A stretch of DNA of 64,000 nucleotides from Saprospiraceae bacterium (GTDB taxonomy: Bacteria > Bacteroidota > Bacteroidia > Chitinophagales > Saprospiraceae), in NCBI GenBank assembly GCA_016718205.1, contig JADKEB010000012.1, positions 62,001-126,000 on the forward strand. Reading direction: 5' to 3'. Shown here in pieces: positions 38,628 to 47,550 of the stretch (positions within the stretch are counted from its first letter, which is position 1; each line of letters begins with the position of its first letter). The position numbers and the translations under genes were made by a program. The notes beneath the pieces are model-generated. The model worked only from the letters and a program-made list of their open reading frames with translations, was not told where the DNA came from and ran no database searches.

Positions 38628-38645
38628 GTTTAAAAATTTATAAAA

Positions 38646-39446
38646 ATGGTCTTAGACGAAACAATAATTAAAACAATAGTCCCATACTATAAACAAACAG
38701 GAAAAGAACTTGAAATCTTTGACAAAGTATGGGTCAACAGATTACCATTACTTTTGAAAGGTCCTACAGGTAGTGGAAAGTCCAGATTTGTAGAGTACAT
38801 TGCCCATCAATATCAAATACCTTTGATCACAGTAAGTTGTCATGAAGAAACTTCTGCCACTGACCTGATAGGTAGATTTATCATCAAAGGAGCTGAAACT
38901 ATTTGGATTGACGGACCATTGACCAAAGCTGTCAAGGCAGGTGCCATCATGTATCTTGATGAAATTGCAGAAGCCCGGCCTGATGTGATTGTAGCGATAC
39001 ACTCATTGACAGATCACAGAAGACAGTTGTATATCGATAAATTGGGTGAGACTTTTGAAGCTCATGAAAATTTTCTGTTGATAGCTTCTTTTAATCCGGG
39101 ATATCAGAGAGGATTTAAAGAATTAAAACCATCAACCAGACAAAGATTTGTATCTATCTCATTTAACTATCCTGAAAATAAATTAGAAGCCGAAATTCTG
39201 AGCAATGAGACAGGAATTGATGCTGATACGTCGAATAAATTGGTGAATATTGGAACTAAAATACGAAATCTTAAAGAATTGGGTTTGACAGAAACTGCAT
39301 CTACCAGACTACTGGTCGACGCTGCCAAACTTATAGTAAGCGGATTCCCCAAAAGACTTTCTGTAAGACTTGCTATCATTGAGCCACTTACTGACGACCT
39401 TGAAATATCACAGGCATTGGCAGATGTTTGCGATTTGCTGATATAA
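38646..39446 (+). CDS. norQ: NorQ, MoxR-type AAA ATPase
   Basis: 266 residues. Walker A GPTGSGKSRF, Walker B AIMYLDEIAE, and the sensor region LLIASFNPGYQRG are complete. NorQ works with NorD to insert the non-haem iron into NorB. It is placed directly before norD, with 32 bases between. Confidence 0.95.
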   Translation: MVLDETIIKTIVPYYKQTGKELEIFDKVWVNRLPLLLKGPTGSGKSRFVEYIAHQYQIPLITVSCHEETSATDLIGRFIIKGAETIWIDGPLTKAVKAGAIMYLDEIAEARPDVIVAIHSLTDHRRQLYIDKLGETFEAHENFLLIASFNPGYQRGFKELKPSTRQRFVSISFNYPENKLEAEILSNETGIDADTSNKLVNIGTKIRNLKELGLTETASTRLLVDAAKLIVSGFPKRLSVRLAIIEPLTDDLEISQALADVCDLLI

Positions 39447-39478
39447 TAATGATAAATAAATTAATACAATAAGTTCAA

Positions 39479-41242
39479 ATGGATCTGGACGAAATTCTTT
39501 TTACCAAATTTTCTAAATATTTCAAGAAAAGAAATAGGGAGAAAGATCCATTGGCTTTCAGAAGAGTGCATCTTCAGGACATTGTATCAAAGTTGACTCT
39601 TATAGCGAGAGCCTTTTCCGGATACAACATTGAAATATTTCCCGCGGAAGTGGAAGGCGGATATAAGGACCTTAATTTTTTTCTTCCAAAGTCAATGGAC
39701 TTATTTGAAGATCCAAAAGATAATCTGAAATACTATTTTTACCGAATAGTCTATCTGACCATTCAGCAAAAACAATCCATCAACTGGTCGTCTGTTGATG
39801 CCGATCCGGACCTGTTGACCTCAAGAACCAAAGCTAAAGAAAGTTCCACGAAGGTACTTAGCATCATGGAAGAAGAGTACCCACAAGTGATGGACATTTA
39901 TCAAAACTTGCATACTTTTCTTGCCAATAATACAAAAGCTGAAGATCTGCCGTTGTACTGGCTCTATGGGAAATGGATGAAAAACAGCATATCGTCTGAT
40001 GGGAAAAAGACAGCAAACGGTACACCCACATCTTTTACAAAACCAGAATCTGTCAAACCTGAAACCATCCTTAAAGCAAGGGCTGTAGAAGAAATCAGGA
40101 GCATCCAGGTGGACAAAAAACAACAGGAAGACTATGTACTTACTCATAATTTTGAAAAAGTAGAAACTGCTGAAGAATTTAACGGTACCTGGAGGGATTT
40201 TGATGGAGATGATGATCTAAAGGATCATCATGAAGCACTGGAAGAACTAAGTATGAAACTTACCGTCAGAGTGGACGATCAGGTACATTCTGTATATCAG
40301 GCTGAGTTTATTGAGAACACATCCATTGCAGAGAGTAATGACAGGGTCGAAGAAAACAGCTTTGTTTCGTTGCCGGAATGGGATTATAGATCCAAAACTT
40401 ATAAAATTGATTATTGTAAGGTATATCCTGTCTTGAGCGAAGAGAAAAATGCCTCATATTACGATACTACTATAAAAGAGTATGGTCAGGTGCTCGGTGC
40501 TATGCGTAAAATGCTGACCAATTATAACAATAAAAGGAAACAAATCAGACGACAGACGGACGGGCAGGAATTTGATCTTGATGCTATCATAGATTTATAT
40601 GCGGACGTACATTCAGGCAAGACACCTTCAGATCGCATTTATCTATCATCTCAAAAAAAAGAAAAAGACCTTTCGATTCTGCTACTGCTGGATAGTAGTT
40701 TGTCAAGTGATGGTTATTCAGCCGGAAACAGGGTTATCGATGTGGAAAAGCAGGTATCCATTATTTTTGGAGAAATACTTAATGAGTTTAATGTTGATTT
40801 TTCAGTTGCAGATTTCCATTCTTCCACCAGGAATTACATTACCTACAGATCGCTAAAGGATTTTGATGAGCCATGGCATATAGGAAAACTGAAAATCGGT
40901 GCATCGCAGCCTTCGGGTTATACACGTATAGGTGGTGCAATCAGATATGCTTCTGCTCAGCTCCGAAACAGGCAAACAGCCAATAAATGGATCATCCTGC
41001 TCTCAGATGGCAAACCAAATGACTACGACAAGTATGAAGGAAAATATGGCGTTCAGGATGTAAAACAAGCATTGCGTGAAGCCAATGAATGCCATATCAA
41101 TTCTTATGCCCTGGCTATAGAGGCACAGGCCAAATACTATCTGCCACAAATGTTCGGTCAAAATCACTACCAGATACTTTCATCTCCTGTTGAGTTGATT
41201 TCTTCTATGGTAAGGTTATTTGAAAAAATCCATCATGGATAA
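39479..41242 (+). CDS. norD: NorD, VWA-domain NO-reductase activation protein
   Basis: 587 residues. The C-terminal von Willebrand factor A domain (about 390-587) has the MIDAS motif LLLLDSSLSSDG, a conserved TRIGGAIRYA threonine region and LLSDGKPNDYD. The N-terminal helical part is typical of NorD. Acts as the adaptor of NorQ on NorB. Overlaps norE by 8 bases. Confidence 0.94.
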   Translation: MDLDEILFTKFSKYFKKRNREKDPLAFRRVHLQDIVSKLTLIARAFSGYNIEIFPAEVEGGYKDLNFFLPKSMDLFEDPKDNLKYYFYRIVYLTIQQKQSINWSSVDADPDLLTSRTKAKESSTKVLSIMEEEYPQVMDIYQNLHTFLANNTKAEDLPLYWLYGKWMKNSISSDGKKTANGTPTSFTKPESVKPETILKARAVEEIRSIQVDKKQQEDYVLTHNFEKVETAEEFNGTWRDFDGDDDLKDHHEALEELSMKLTVRVDDQVHSVYQAEFIENTSIAESNDRVEENSFVSLPEWDYRSKTYKIDYCKVYPVLSEEKNASYYDTTIKEYGQVLGAMRKMLTNYNNKRKQIRRQTDGQEFDLDAIIDLYADVHSGKTPSDRIYLSSQKKEKDLSILLLLDSSLSSDGYSAGNRVIDVEKQVSIIFGEILNEFNVDFSVADFHSSTRNYITYRSLKDFDEPWHIGKLKIGASQPSGYTRIGGAIRYASAQLRNRQTANKWIILLSDGKPNDYDKYEGKYGVQDVKQALREANECHINSYALAIEAQAKYYLPQMFGQNHYQILSSPVELISSMVRLFEKIHHG

Positions 41243-41813
41243 TCAACTCAGATCTAATTTTTTATATCCGCCTGGTGGCATTCTCATTTGGATCATTGTG
41301 TTTCTGGAGCTCACAGTGTTTTTTGCATTGCTTATTGTGATGAAAAACAGCGCGCATACCCAAATGGATGTTTTCAGGCATTCAGTGGCAGATCTTAATA
41401 TTATTGCAGGTACAACAAATACTGTTATTTTACTTCTAAGCGGATATTTTATGGCAAAAACTATTACTGTCATAGATCATGAAGACAACAAAAAACACAA
41501 ATCTTACCTATTGGCCACCATAATCTGTGGATTGATTTTTATAGCCATCAAAATGGTAGAATACAGTGAGAAACTATCATCAGGTATAACCATTTCATAC
41601 AATGCTTTTTTTACTTTTTACTGGCTGATTACGATGTTTCATTTATTGCACGTAGTCTTCGGCATAGCTATTTTAACTTACTTTTATTTTCAAAAAGCAC
41701 TCAAAGACAGATATCAATATCAGGAAAACCTAGAAGCAGGAGCTGTTTTCTGGCATATGTGTGATCTGATTTGGGTTGTGGTATTTGCAGTGATTTATTT
41801 ATACTGGAGATGA
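41235..41813 (+). CDS. norE: NorE, cytochrome c oxidase subunit III-like membrane protein
   Basis: 192 residues with five hydrophobic segments, beginning PPGGILIWIIVFLELTVFFALLI and containing HLLHVVFGIAILTYFYF, typical of the subunit III family. It aids NorCB activity but is not catalytic. ATG 41235 overlaps the end of norD; the longer frame from TTG 41220 adds only five residues. Confidence 0.88.
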   Translation: MDNQLRSNFLYPPGGILIWIIVFLELTVFFALLIVMKNSAHTQMDVFRHSVADLNIIAGTTNTVILLLSGYFMAKTITVIDHEDNKKHKSYLLATIICGLIFIAIKMVEYSEKLSSGITISYNAFFTFYWLITMFHLLHVVFGIAILTYFYFQKALKDRYQYQENLEAGAVFWHMCDLIWVVVFAVIYLYWR

Positions 41814-42037
41814 AGCCGACAAACTTTCTTATATTGATAGTATTGATAATTTTGACTCTTGTTTCTGTTGAGTCTGCAGGGTTTGATCATGTAACTATTT
41901 TTTTGATATTGGTCGCAGGTTTAAAGTTTATATTGATCTCCCTTTTTTTTATGGGGATAAAGGATTCACATTGGGGTTGGAAGTTTATAATTATCCTTTA
42001 TATTTTAGTTTTTATGCTACTTTTTTTTACATTCTGA
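41810..42037 (+). CDS. norF: NorF-like small membrane protein
   Basis: 75 residues, three hydrophobic segments (FLILIVLIILTLVSVES, FLILVAGLKFILISLFFMGI, KFIIILYILVFMLLFF), similar in size and layout to NorF/subunit IV. ATG 41810 overlaps the norE stop (ATGA), which also decides the start over the TTG-led longer frame from 41771. Last gene of the nor operon. Confidence 0.8.
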   Translation: MKPTNFLILIVLIILTLVSVESAGFDHVTIFLILVAGLKFILISLFFMGIKDSHWGWKFIIILYILVFMLLFFTF

Positions 42038-42071
42038 TTGCTGATACTGATTATTGTTACCATATCTGCAT

Positions 42072-42108
42072 AAAAAAGCCTCGAATCTTAATTATGATTC
42101 AAGGCTTA
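42072..42108. terminator. Terminator between convergent norF and fasciclin genes
   Basis: AAGCCT and GAATC pair with GATTC and AGGCTT, leaving a C/A mismatch and a loop TTAATTAT. A run of A precedes it, so it can serve the minus-strand gene as well. Confidence 0.7.
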
Positions 42109-42149
42109 CCTAAAAATTGAAATCTTCTTTGTAAAGTTCTAAAACGCAA

Positions 42150-42710
42150 TTATTTTGGTAGCAATACATCTCCAATGACGTGGATCCATCCATTGGAAGT
42201 TTGGATTGATGCCACGATTTCACTACCATTGACTGATGTTTTGCCATCTTTGACAGCAATATCTACTTTTTTACCGTTGACTTGTTCATATGATTGTCCA
42301 TCCTTAAAATAGTCTGGCCTCAGTGCTCCCACGTAAGTGTGATACTCGAGAATGTTGACCAAATCTGCCTTTTTTTCTGGCTTCAATAACCCATCCACAG
42401 TACCTGCAGGTAATTTCTCAAAAGCAGCATTGGTGGGTGCAAAAACAGTAAATGGTCCTGCATTGGAAAGTGCATCAACCAATCCTCCTGCTTTGACTGC
42501 CGCAACTAAAGTAGTATGGTCCTTACTCCCTACAGCAACCTGAACAATGTTTGGATTGGAGACATCGTCTTTTACATTGGATTGGCCGACTCCATCAGTA
42601 GCGGCTGTTACTTCTGATGATGCTGGTGCCGATGATTCAGAAGTGGATGATTTGCATGATAAAAAAGCAAATACCGTAATTACAAGAAAAGTTTGAATGA
42701 TTCGTGTCAT
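42150..42710 (-). CDS. Fasciclin-domain lipoprotein
   Basis: 186 residues: lipobox FLSC at about residue 19, a Ser/Ala-rich linker, then one FAS1 domain with TTLVAAVKAGGLVDALSNAG, the H-box-like FTVFAPTNAAFEKLPAGTVD and ILEYHTYVG, ending GWIHVIGDVLLPK. FAS1 proteins mediate adhesion or protein contacts; why one is tied to denitrification is unknown. A Crp/Fnr-type box lies 50 bases upstream with the same spacing to the promoter as the nos box. Confidence 0.92.
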   Translation of the reverse strand: MTRIIQTFLVITVFAFLSCKSSTSESSAPASSEVTAATDGVGQSNVKDDVSNPNIVQVAVGSKDHTTLVAAVKAGGLVDALSNAGPFTVFAPTNAAFEKLPAGTVDGLLKPEKKADLVNILEYHTYVGALRPDYFKDGQSYEQVNGKKVDIAVKDGKTSVNGSEIVASIQTSNGWIHVIGDVLLPK

Positions 42711-42760
42711 GATTTTTTAATTTTATGCCACAAAGTAATCCAGAACTACAAAATTAATTT

Positions 42761-42774
42761 ATGAGTACAATCAT
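42761..42774 (-). promoter_or_regulatory. Crp/Fnr-type operator upstream of the fasciclin gene
   Basis: ATGAGTACAATCAT (plus strand) differs by one base from the nos box and has the same TTT/AAA flanks. On the minus strand TTTG (complement of 42731-42734) begins exactly 26 bases after the box and reads TTACTTTG, followed by TGGC; the nos promoter has TTTGTGCC. Confidence 0.65.
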
Positions 42775-42777
42775 AAA

Positions 42778-43116
42778 ATGTTGGTTTACAGTGTTTTTGG
42801 TTGAAATTTGAAATTTGTGTTATTGAAAATTATATGATAATTCATTGGTGAAGCTTTTGATAATCATATAATTACTAATTACTATGCTTAAATACAAAAA
42901 TGTATTTATACCATTTTGTATATAAAAATACCAGTTATTCCAGTAAAATAGAATACTTTAGAATTATTGCGACGATCCCACGATGCAATTATAAATTTCC
43001 ATAGTTGCATTTATAGCCAAAAGTGCAATAATAAATTTTTATACATGCACTTTCGTGGTTCTTTTGCTTTAATTTTTTGCAAATTATGAAGAAATAAAAT
43101 ATAATTCAGCAGGATT
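42778..43116. other. AT-rich gap, no gene seen
   Basis: About 340 bases between the fasciclin promoter region and the end of the membrane-protein gene. I find no open frame of note, no RNA gene and no strong hairpin. Confidence 0.5.
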
Positions 43117-44331
43117 TTAATTGTGTTTACCTTCTTTAAAGTTATTTAGCATAAGTGTCACCATACTTAACAACATGACAAGGCTAACTCCAAACAATAC
43201 TTCATTTAGATGTGGAACCAATATATAGGCAAATGATGCTACGCCTTGTATCATCAGTACAAACTCATTGGCAAACACGCCTACACTAAAGACGATCAAT
43301 GACATGACCGATATTTTGTTTTGTCTGATGTGGTTATTCAGGAGTAAATAGCCTAATAAAAACAAGGTAGTAAATGCAAGTAATACCAGATGTAAATAAG
43401 CTATCACAATCGATCTGAAACCAAATGCCAGTTTACTGATCTCGGGAAAGACACTACCAGTTTGCAGTAAAAGCTTTATTATAAGTGCAAAGAATGCTAA
43501 TCCCAATAGCCATCTTACAGGTTTAGGCCATGCGGATTTTATTTGTCTCAAATGTGTCCTCACTTTTTTTATCAATATGGATAATCCCCAAAGTTGGAGC
43601 AGAACTGCCACTACTGGTAAAATATATAAATACCAGGGCAGTTTGGCCCACAAGATGGATAGAAAATATGCTGGTACACAAGCCGAAAAAAATGTTTTAA
43701 AAAGTTGGGAATCATACGAGAAAGACGGTAATTCTGCAAACTTATCTATTATCAGCCCCATGATAGCAAAGAAAAACCAACCACTATACTGAAAATGGAG
43801 ATAAAAATAGACCGATCCCAGATATGAATGTTGATTGATGTTTTTTGTCACCATCATGTACGCAAGATAAAATGTCCCTAAAGATGACAGTACATTAAAT
43901 AATAATGCTGCTTTAAACCAATTTTTTGATGGATGATCTGGCAAGTTATTCAAATCTTTTATGTAGAAATATGAAAAACAGTAGCCAATAAGGATAGAAA
44001 GTGTCGAAAATGTTATGGAAACTGGTCCATACCCTTGGATAGTAAACGAAATAAGCATACCAGCTGCACATATAAGATTAGCCTTAAGCAGACGATCGTA
44101 AATGGCCTTGTTTGTTATATTGTTCTTTAGAAATAAAACCATCAATGTAAACAAAATATGTGTCACCCATCCAGCAAAGGCATAATGAGAATGTGCGTGG
44201 AGAAGATTTTTTTGATTAAAAAAAGGAAATTCAAATCCTATTTTATATCGCATCAATGCCCCAATTAATGCTATCAATGTAAGGTTGATGAGACCGGCTT
44301 TGATAAAAAATTCCTTTTTACTTTGTTCCAT
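43117..44331 (-). CDS. Haem-copper-oxidase-like multi-helix membrane protein
   Basis: 404 residues from ATG 44331; the frame extends to 44367 but that would overlap the regulator gene. About 12 hydrophobic segments. Histidines sit where haem ligands are in oxidase/NOR subunit I: LLHAHSHYAFAGWVTHILF (helix 2), YLHFQYSGWFFF, and IVIAYLHLVLLAF. Similarity to NorB is weak and is judged by layout, so catalytic competence is uncertain; it could be an NO-binding, haem-bearing or NnrS-like protein. It follows the Crp/Fnr gene by 4 bases and is certainly in its operon. Confidence 0.6.
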   Translation of the reverse strand: MEQSKKEFFIKAGLINLTLIALIGALMRYKIGFEFPFFNQKNLLHAHSHYAFAGWVTHILFTLMVLFLKNNITNKAIYDRLLKANLICAAGMLISFTIQGYGPVSITFSTLSILIGYCFSYFYIKDLNNLPDHPSKNWFKAALLFNVLSSLGTFYLAYMMVTKNINQHSYLGSVYFYLHFQYSGWFFFAIMGLIIDKFAELPSFSYDSQLFKTFFSACVPAYFLSILWAKLPWYLYILPVVAVLLQLWGLSILIKKVRTHLRQIKSAWPKPVRWLLGLAFFALIIKLLLQTGSVFPEISKLAFGFRSIVIAYLHLVLLAFTTLFLLGYLLLNNHIRQNKISVMSLIVFSVGVFANEFVLMIQGVASFAYILVPHLNEVLFGVSLVMLLSMVTLMLNNFKEGKHN

Positions 44332-44335
44332 CTTA

Positions 44336-44929
44336 TTAATAATACAATTTATGTTTTCTGATCTCAACCTTTCTTTCCTCTTCCATTTTGATGAGTGCCC
44401 TGATAACTGTTTCCACTCTTAAGCCAAGAAAATCACTGATCTGTTGCCTGGTAAAAGGAATCAGGATTTTACCATTGCTTTGATTCTGATCTTTTTTATA
44501 TTTTTTTAAAAATCCTGTAATCCTTTCTTCAGGATGAGGACTGAGGATGTTTTTATTTGTTGAGGCCTTATCGTAAATTCTCCTGGCAAATCCAGTCACA
44601 AACTCAAGGGCAATTTCAGGATAATCTCTCAATATTTTCACCAAAGTATCTTTTGTCAGGATATATATGATACAGTCAGTTTCAGCCTGAGCACATGCAG
44701 GATACACTTCATTAATAAAAACTGGTGGCTCCCCAAAACTTTGACCTGGACCAAAAATTCCTTGGATAAACATTCTGCCTTCATCATTATAGTTACACAT
44801 TTTCACCTTTCCTTCGTATATCTGGTGATAATATCGGCAGGTATCTTCTTCGTAAAAAATAAAATCTCCTTTCTTGTATTTTTTGGCAATTGCTCCATAA
44901 GTAATAAGAAGATTGATGTCTAAATGCAT
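44336..44929 (-). CDS. Crp/Fnr-family transcription regulator
   Basis: 197 residues: cyclic-nucleotide-binding-like beta-roll (GDFIFYEEDTCRYYHQIYEGKV, FGPGQSFGEPPVF) and a winged helix-turn-helix with FTRQQISDFLGLRVETVIRAL. There is no N-terminal cysteine cluster, so it is not an oxygen-sensing Fe-S Fnr; a Dnr/NnrR-like NO sensor is plausible given its place among nos/nor genes. Autoregulation is suggested by a box 115 bases upstream. Confidence 0.92.
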   Translation of the reverse strand: MHLDINLLITYGAIAKKYKKGDFIFYEEDTCRYYHQIYEGKVKMCNYNDEGRMFIQGIFGPGQSFGEPPVFINEVYPACAQAETDCIIYILTKDTLVKILRDYPEIALEFVTGFARRIYDKASTNKNILSPHPEERITGFLKKYKKDQNQSNGKILIPFTRQQISDFLGLRVETVIRALIKMEEERKVEIRKHKLYY

Positions 44930-45043
44930 AACTTAAATTCGGTAATGATTCCAAAGATAAGAAAAGTATTATCATCCTGTTATTACTAAGGAGTCTTAAT
45001 TCTTAAATATGCACAAAAGTATTGGTCTGATGGTTTATATTTT

Positions 45044-45057
45044 ATGCGCTTAATCAT
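45044..45057 (-). promoter_or_regulatory. Crp/Fnr-type operator (weaker) upstream of the crp gene
   Basis: ATGCGCTTAATCAT (plus strand) keeps the ATCAT half and TTT/AAA flanks of the nos box; the other half is degenerate (ATGC for ATGA). On the minus strand the -7 element TACTTTTG (complement of 45014-45021) is perfect, and its TTTG begins exactly 26 bases after the box. Confidence 0.5.
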
Positions 45058-45079
45058 AAAATGTAGTTTTGTCAATAAC

Positions 45080-46066
45080 CTAATCCGGATCAAATTCCAC
45101 TAATTCCGAACTAGCATAAAGATGTTCAATTTCGGAATGACTTTTTAATTTTTTTACATATTTAAGAAGAAATGCAGAAGAAATAATACCTAACTCATAG
45201 CCCGAATATCTTATATGCGAAATTTTAGGAAACAGCTGTATTGGTAAAACCCCATCACTGATAGTAATAATGCTTATATTTCCTGGAATCTGTCTGTTTT
45301 TCAAAAGAATCGGATAAGTACTTAAAAGTAACTCGTCATTCATAATAAAGATTCCATTGTAAGGGGTGCTTCTCAATTTATTTTCAAGCTTGTTAAAGTC
45401 GGGTTCATTATATACAATATCATACTCCGAAAACGTCACATTATGATCCAATAGACACAATTTAAATCCATCAAGCCTTTGTTGGGTTTTAATATGATTT
45501 TGAGACCCAAAAACTCCCAGTATATTCTTTTTATCCTTTTTTATAAGGTATTCAGTTGCACGATAAGCTGCAGCTTTGTTGTCAATAGACACGGTTGAAT
45601 AAGGATCAACATAATCACTGGAATTATCAATAATCACAAATGGAATTCCCGCATCAGTTAATTGTCTCAAATGATCTGTATGACTGGAGGCCAAACCAAT
45701 AATCACGCCATCTACCAACCAGCTCATACAATGATTAATGATTTCTTTTTCTTTATTTAAATCTAAATTCGAAAAAAATACAATCATTCCATAGCCTTCA
45801 TTTTTTAGATGTTCATTTATGCCATCTAACAAGTTGGGGATAAAGAACATATTGTAGGATGGTAATATAACCGCAATAAGACCTGAGCTTCTTTTTCTGA
45901 AAAATCTGGCGTGTAGGTTAGGTTGATAATTAAACTCTATGGCCGCGGCCTTTACCCTTTCTCTGGTTTCAGGCTTGATGTCAGGGTGGTCTGACAAAGC
46001 TCTGGATACAGAAGAAGGGTTAAGCGAAAGCAATTTTGCTAATTCCTTAATGCCGAGGCGTTTCAT
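45080..46066 (-). CDS. LacI-family transcription regulator
   Basis: 328 residues. N-terminal helix-turn-helix IKELAKLLSLNPSSVSRALS with hinge NYQPNLHARFFRKRSS, and a periplasmic-binding-protein-like effector domain (LIAVILPSYNMFFIPNLLDGI, VDGVIIGLAS, DGFKLCLLDHNV). Bacteroidota members control sugar use; no sugar gene is adjacent, so the target is unknown. A site TAAGCGCTTA with the central CG of LacI-type operators lies at 47388. Confidence 0.93.
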   Translation of the reverse strand: MKRLGIKELAKLLSLNPSSVSRALSDHPDIKPETRERVKAAAIEFNYQPNLHARFFRKRSSGLIAVILPSYNMFFIPNLLDGINEHLKNEGYGMIVFFSNLDLNKEKEIINHCMSWLVDGVIIGLASSHTDHLRQLTDAGIPFVIIDNSSDYVDPYSTVSIDNKAAAYRATEYLIKKDKKNILGVFGSQNHIKTQQRLDGFKLCLLDHNVTFSEYDIVYNEPDFNKLENKLRSTPYNGIFIMNDELLLSTYPILLKNRQIPGNISIITISDGVLPIQLFPKISHIRYSGYELGIISSAFLLKYVKKLKSHSEIEHLYASSELVEFDPD

Positions 46067-46746
46067 TGGGGTTTATTGTTATAATTCAAGTACAAACCGA
46101 CACTGACTCAATAAAAAATACTCATCACAAGGTTCAGTACCTTGTATTTTATAGTCAAAATATATTTGAGAGTAAAACAAATTTGATTTTTCTTTATTGA
46201 AAAATAAGATTTTTAAAATCAAACTTTCTAAATACACAAATTATTTTAAGTATAATTTCGTAAAATTATAAATTGTTAATCATTAATAAGTAAAATTCAT
46301 ATAAATATTTTATTAATAATTTAACATAAAGTAAAATATAAGTCTAATGTTGTTTGATTATCCGTTATATAATATTGCTAAACTGCATTCTGAAGATAGT
46401 AGTTGAATAAAATATATATATAAAATTCTATTTATCTTGGGATATATAGCTTTTTTACCAAAAAATATATGGTTGATTAATAAATACATCGATTGAGGAA
46501 CCGATTGCAGAAAAATTTAGACTTTTAAGAAGTGAAGGATCTAATAATGGCTCGATGCAGTACAAATACCATTATGTGATATTAGAAATTTTTCAAATAA
46601 AAAGGAGCGATAATACTTCAATTACCACTCCTTTTATGACAAACACTAATTTATTGGCTTATTTTTTTAAGCTTATTTTTAAGATTTTATCCTTTTTGTC
46701 TTCAAAACACAAATTCTGCTATATTTTTATTGATAAAAGGCAGAAA
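46067..46746. other. AT-rich gap, no gene seen
   Basis: About 680 bases of strongly AT-rich sequence upstream of lacI and downstream of the sigma-factor gene. The plus-strand open frame that starts at 46555 is antisense to the sigma gene and is a shadow. No RNA gene or clear terminator was found. Confidence 0.5.
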
Positions 46747-47328
46747 TCACTGTATTACCATCTCTTCTTCTGTAACCATTTTTCGGAGATTGATCAGAGC
46801 ATATCTCATTCTACCCAGAGAAGTATTGATACTTACTCGTGTCATCATGGATATTTCTTTAAAGCTCATATCCGCATAATGCCGCAGGATGACTACTTCT
46901 CTCTGCTCATCAGGAAGTTGGTCGATAAGATCACGAATTTTAGTGTGTACCTGACTCTTGATGATGGATTTTTCCATATGATCATCTTTACATTCCAAAA
47001 CACTGAAGATATCAAAAGTCTCAGTATTGGAGATTTTGGACATTCTTTTGGATTTGCGGAAATGATCTACACACATATTGTATGCAATACGCATAGCCCA
47101 TTGAAGGAACTTTCCTTCATTATTGTATTTTTCTTTTTTCAGGGTATCAATAATTTTTATAAATACATCCTGAAAAATATCTTCAGCCAACTCAGTATCT
47201 TTTACAAACAGATAAATTGAAGTATAAATTTTATCCTTATACCTGTTTAAAAGAACTTCGAAAGCTGATTGATTACCACTAAGATAACTGGAAACAAGTT
47301 CCTGATCGTTTAACATCTTAAGCTGCAT
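46747..47328 (-). CDS. RNA polymerase sigma factor, ECF type
   Basis: 193 residues. Region 2: AFEVLLNRYKDKIYTSIYLFV, then DIFQDVFIKIIDTL and FLQWAMRIAYNMCVDHFRK; region 4: LPDEQREVVILRHYADMSFKEISMMTRVSINTSLGRMRYA. There is no anti-sigma gene next to it. The sequence of region 4 is of the type common in Bacteroidota (RpoE-like). Confidence 0.93.
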   Translation of the reverse strand: MQLKMLNDQELVSSYLSGNQSAFEVLLNRYKDKIYTSIYLFVKDTELAEDIFQDVFIKIIDTLKKEKYNNEGKFLQWAMRIAYNMCVDHFRKSKRMSKISNTETFDIFSVLECKDDHMEKSIIKSQVHTKIRDLIDQLPDEQREVVILRHYADMSFKEISMMTRVSINTSLGRMRYALINLRKMVTEEEMVIQ

Positions 47329-47387
47329 ACCTACACTATGATTTACGGATTAATAAATTTTCTTATTTTAGTGTAGAGTTTAGACTA

Positions 47388-47397
47388 TAAGCGCTTA
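47388..47397. promoter_or_regulatory. Palindrome TAAGCGCTTA upstream of the sigma gene
   Basis: A perfect 10-bp palindrome with central CG, 60 bases before the sigma-factor start. LacI-family operators often have this core (AAGCGCTT). Linking it with the LacI gene 1.3 kb away is inference. Confidence 0.3.
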
Positions 47398-47531
47398 AAT
47401 TTTTAGACGTTAAAAAATTAATAATTGTAGAAATATCCCACAAAGATAACACACTTTTACAACTTGTCAATAGTTTATTAAAAATAATGTGAGAAATTTT
47501 CCGAATAATAGGTTTCAAACAATATAATTTT

Positions 47532-47539
47532 TACTTTTG
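47532..47539 (+). promoter_or_regulatory. -7 promoter element of tRNA-Leu
   Basis: TACTTTTG matches TAnnTTTG and ends 11 bases before the tRNA, a normal distance. Confidence 0.65.
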
Positions 47540-47550
47540 CAAGCTTTCAG

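Noticed and set aside
46555..47220. 221-codon plus-strand open frame
   Set aside because: It is antisense to the well-supported ECF sigma gene and its product is biased and low in complexity.
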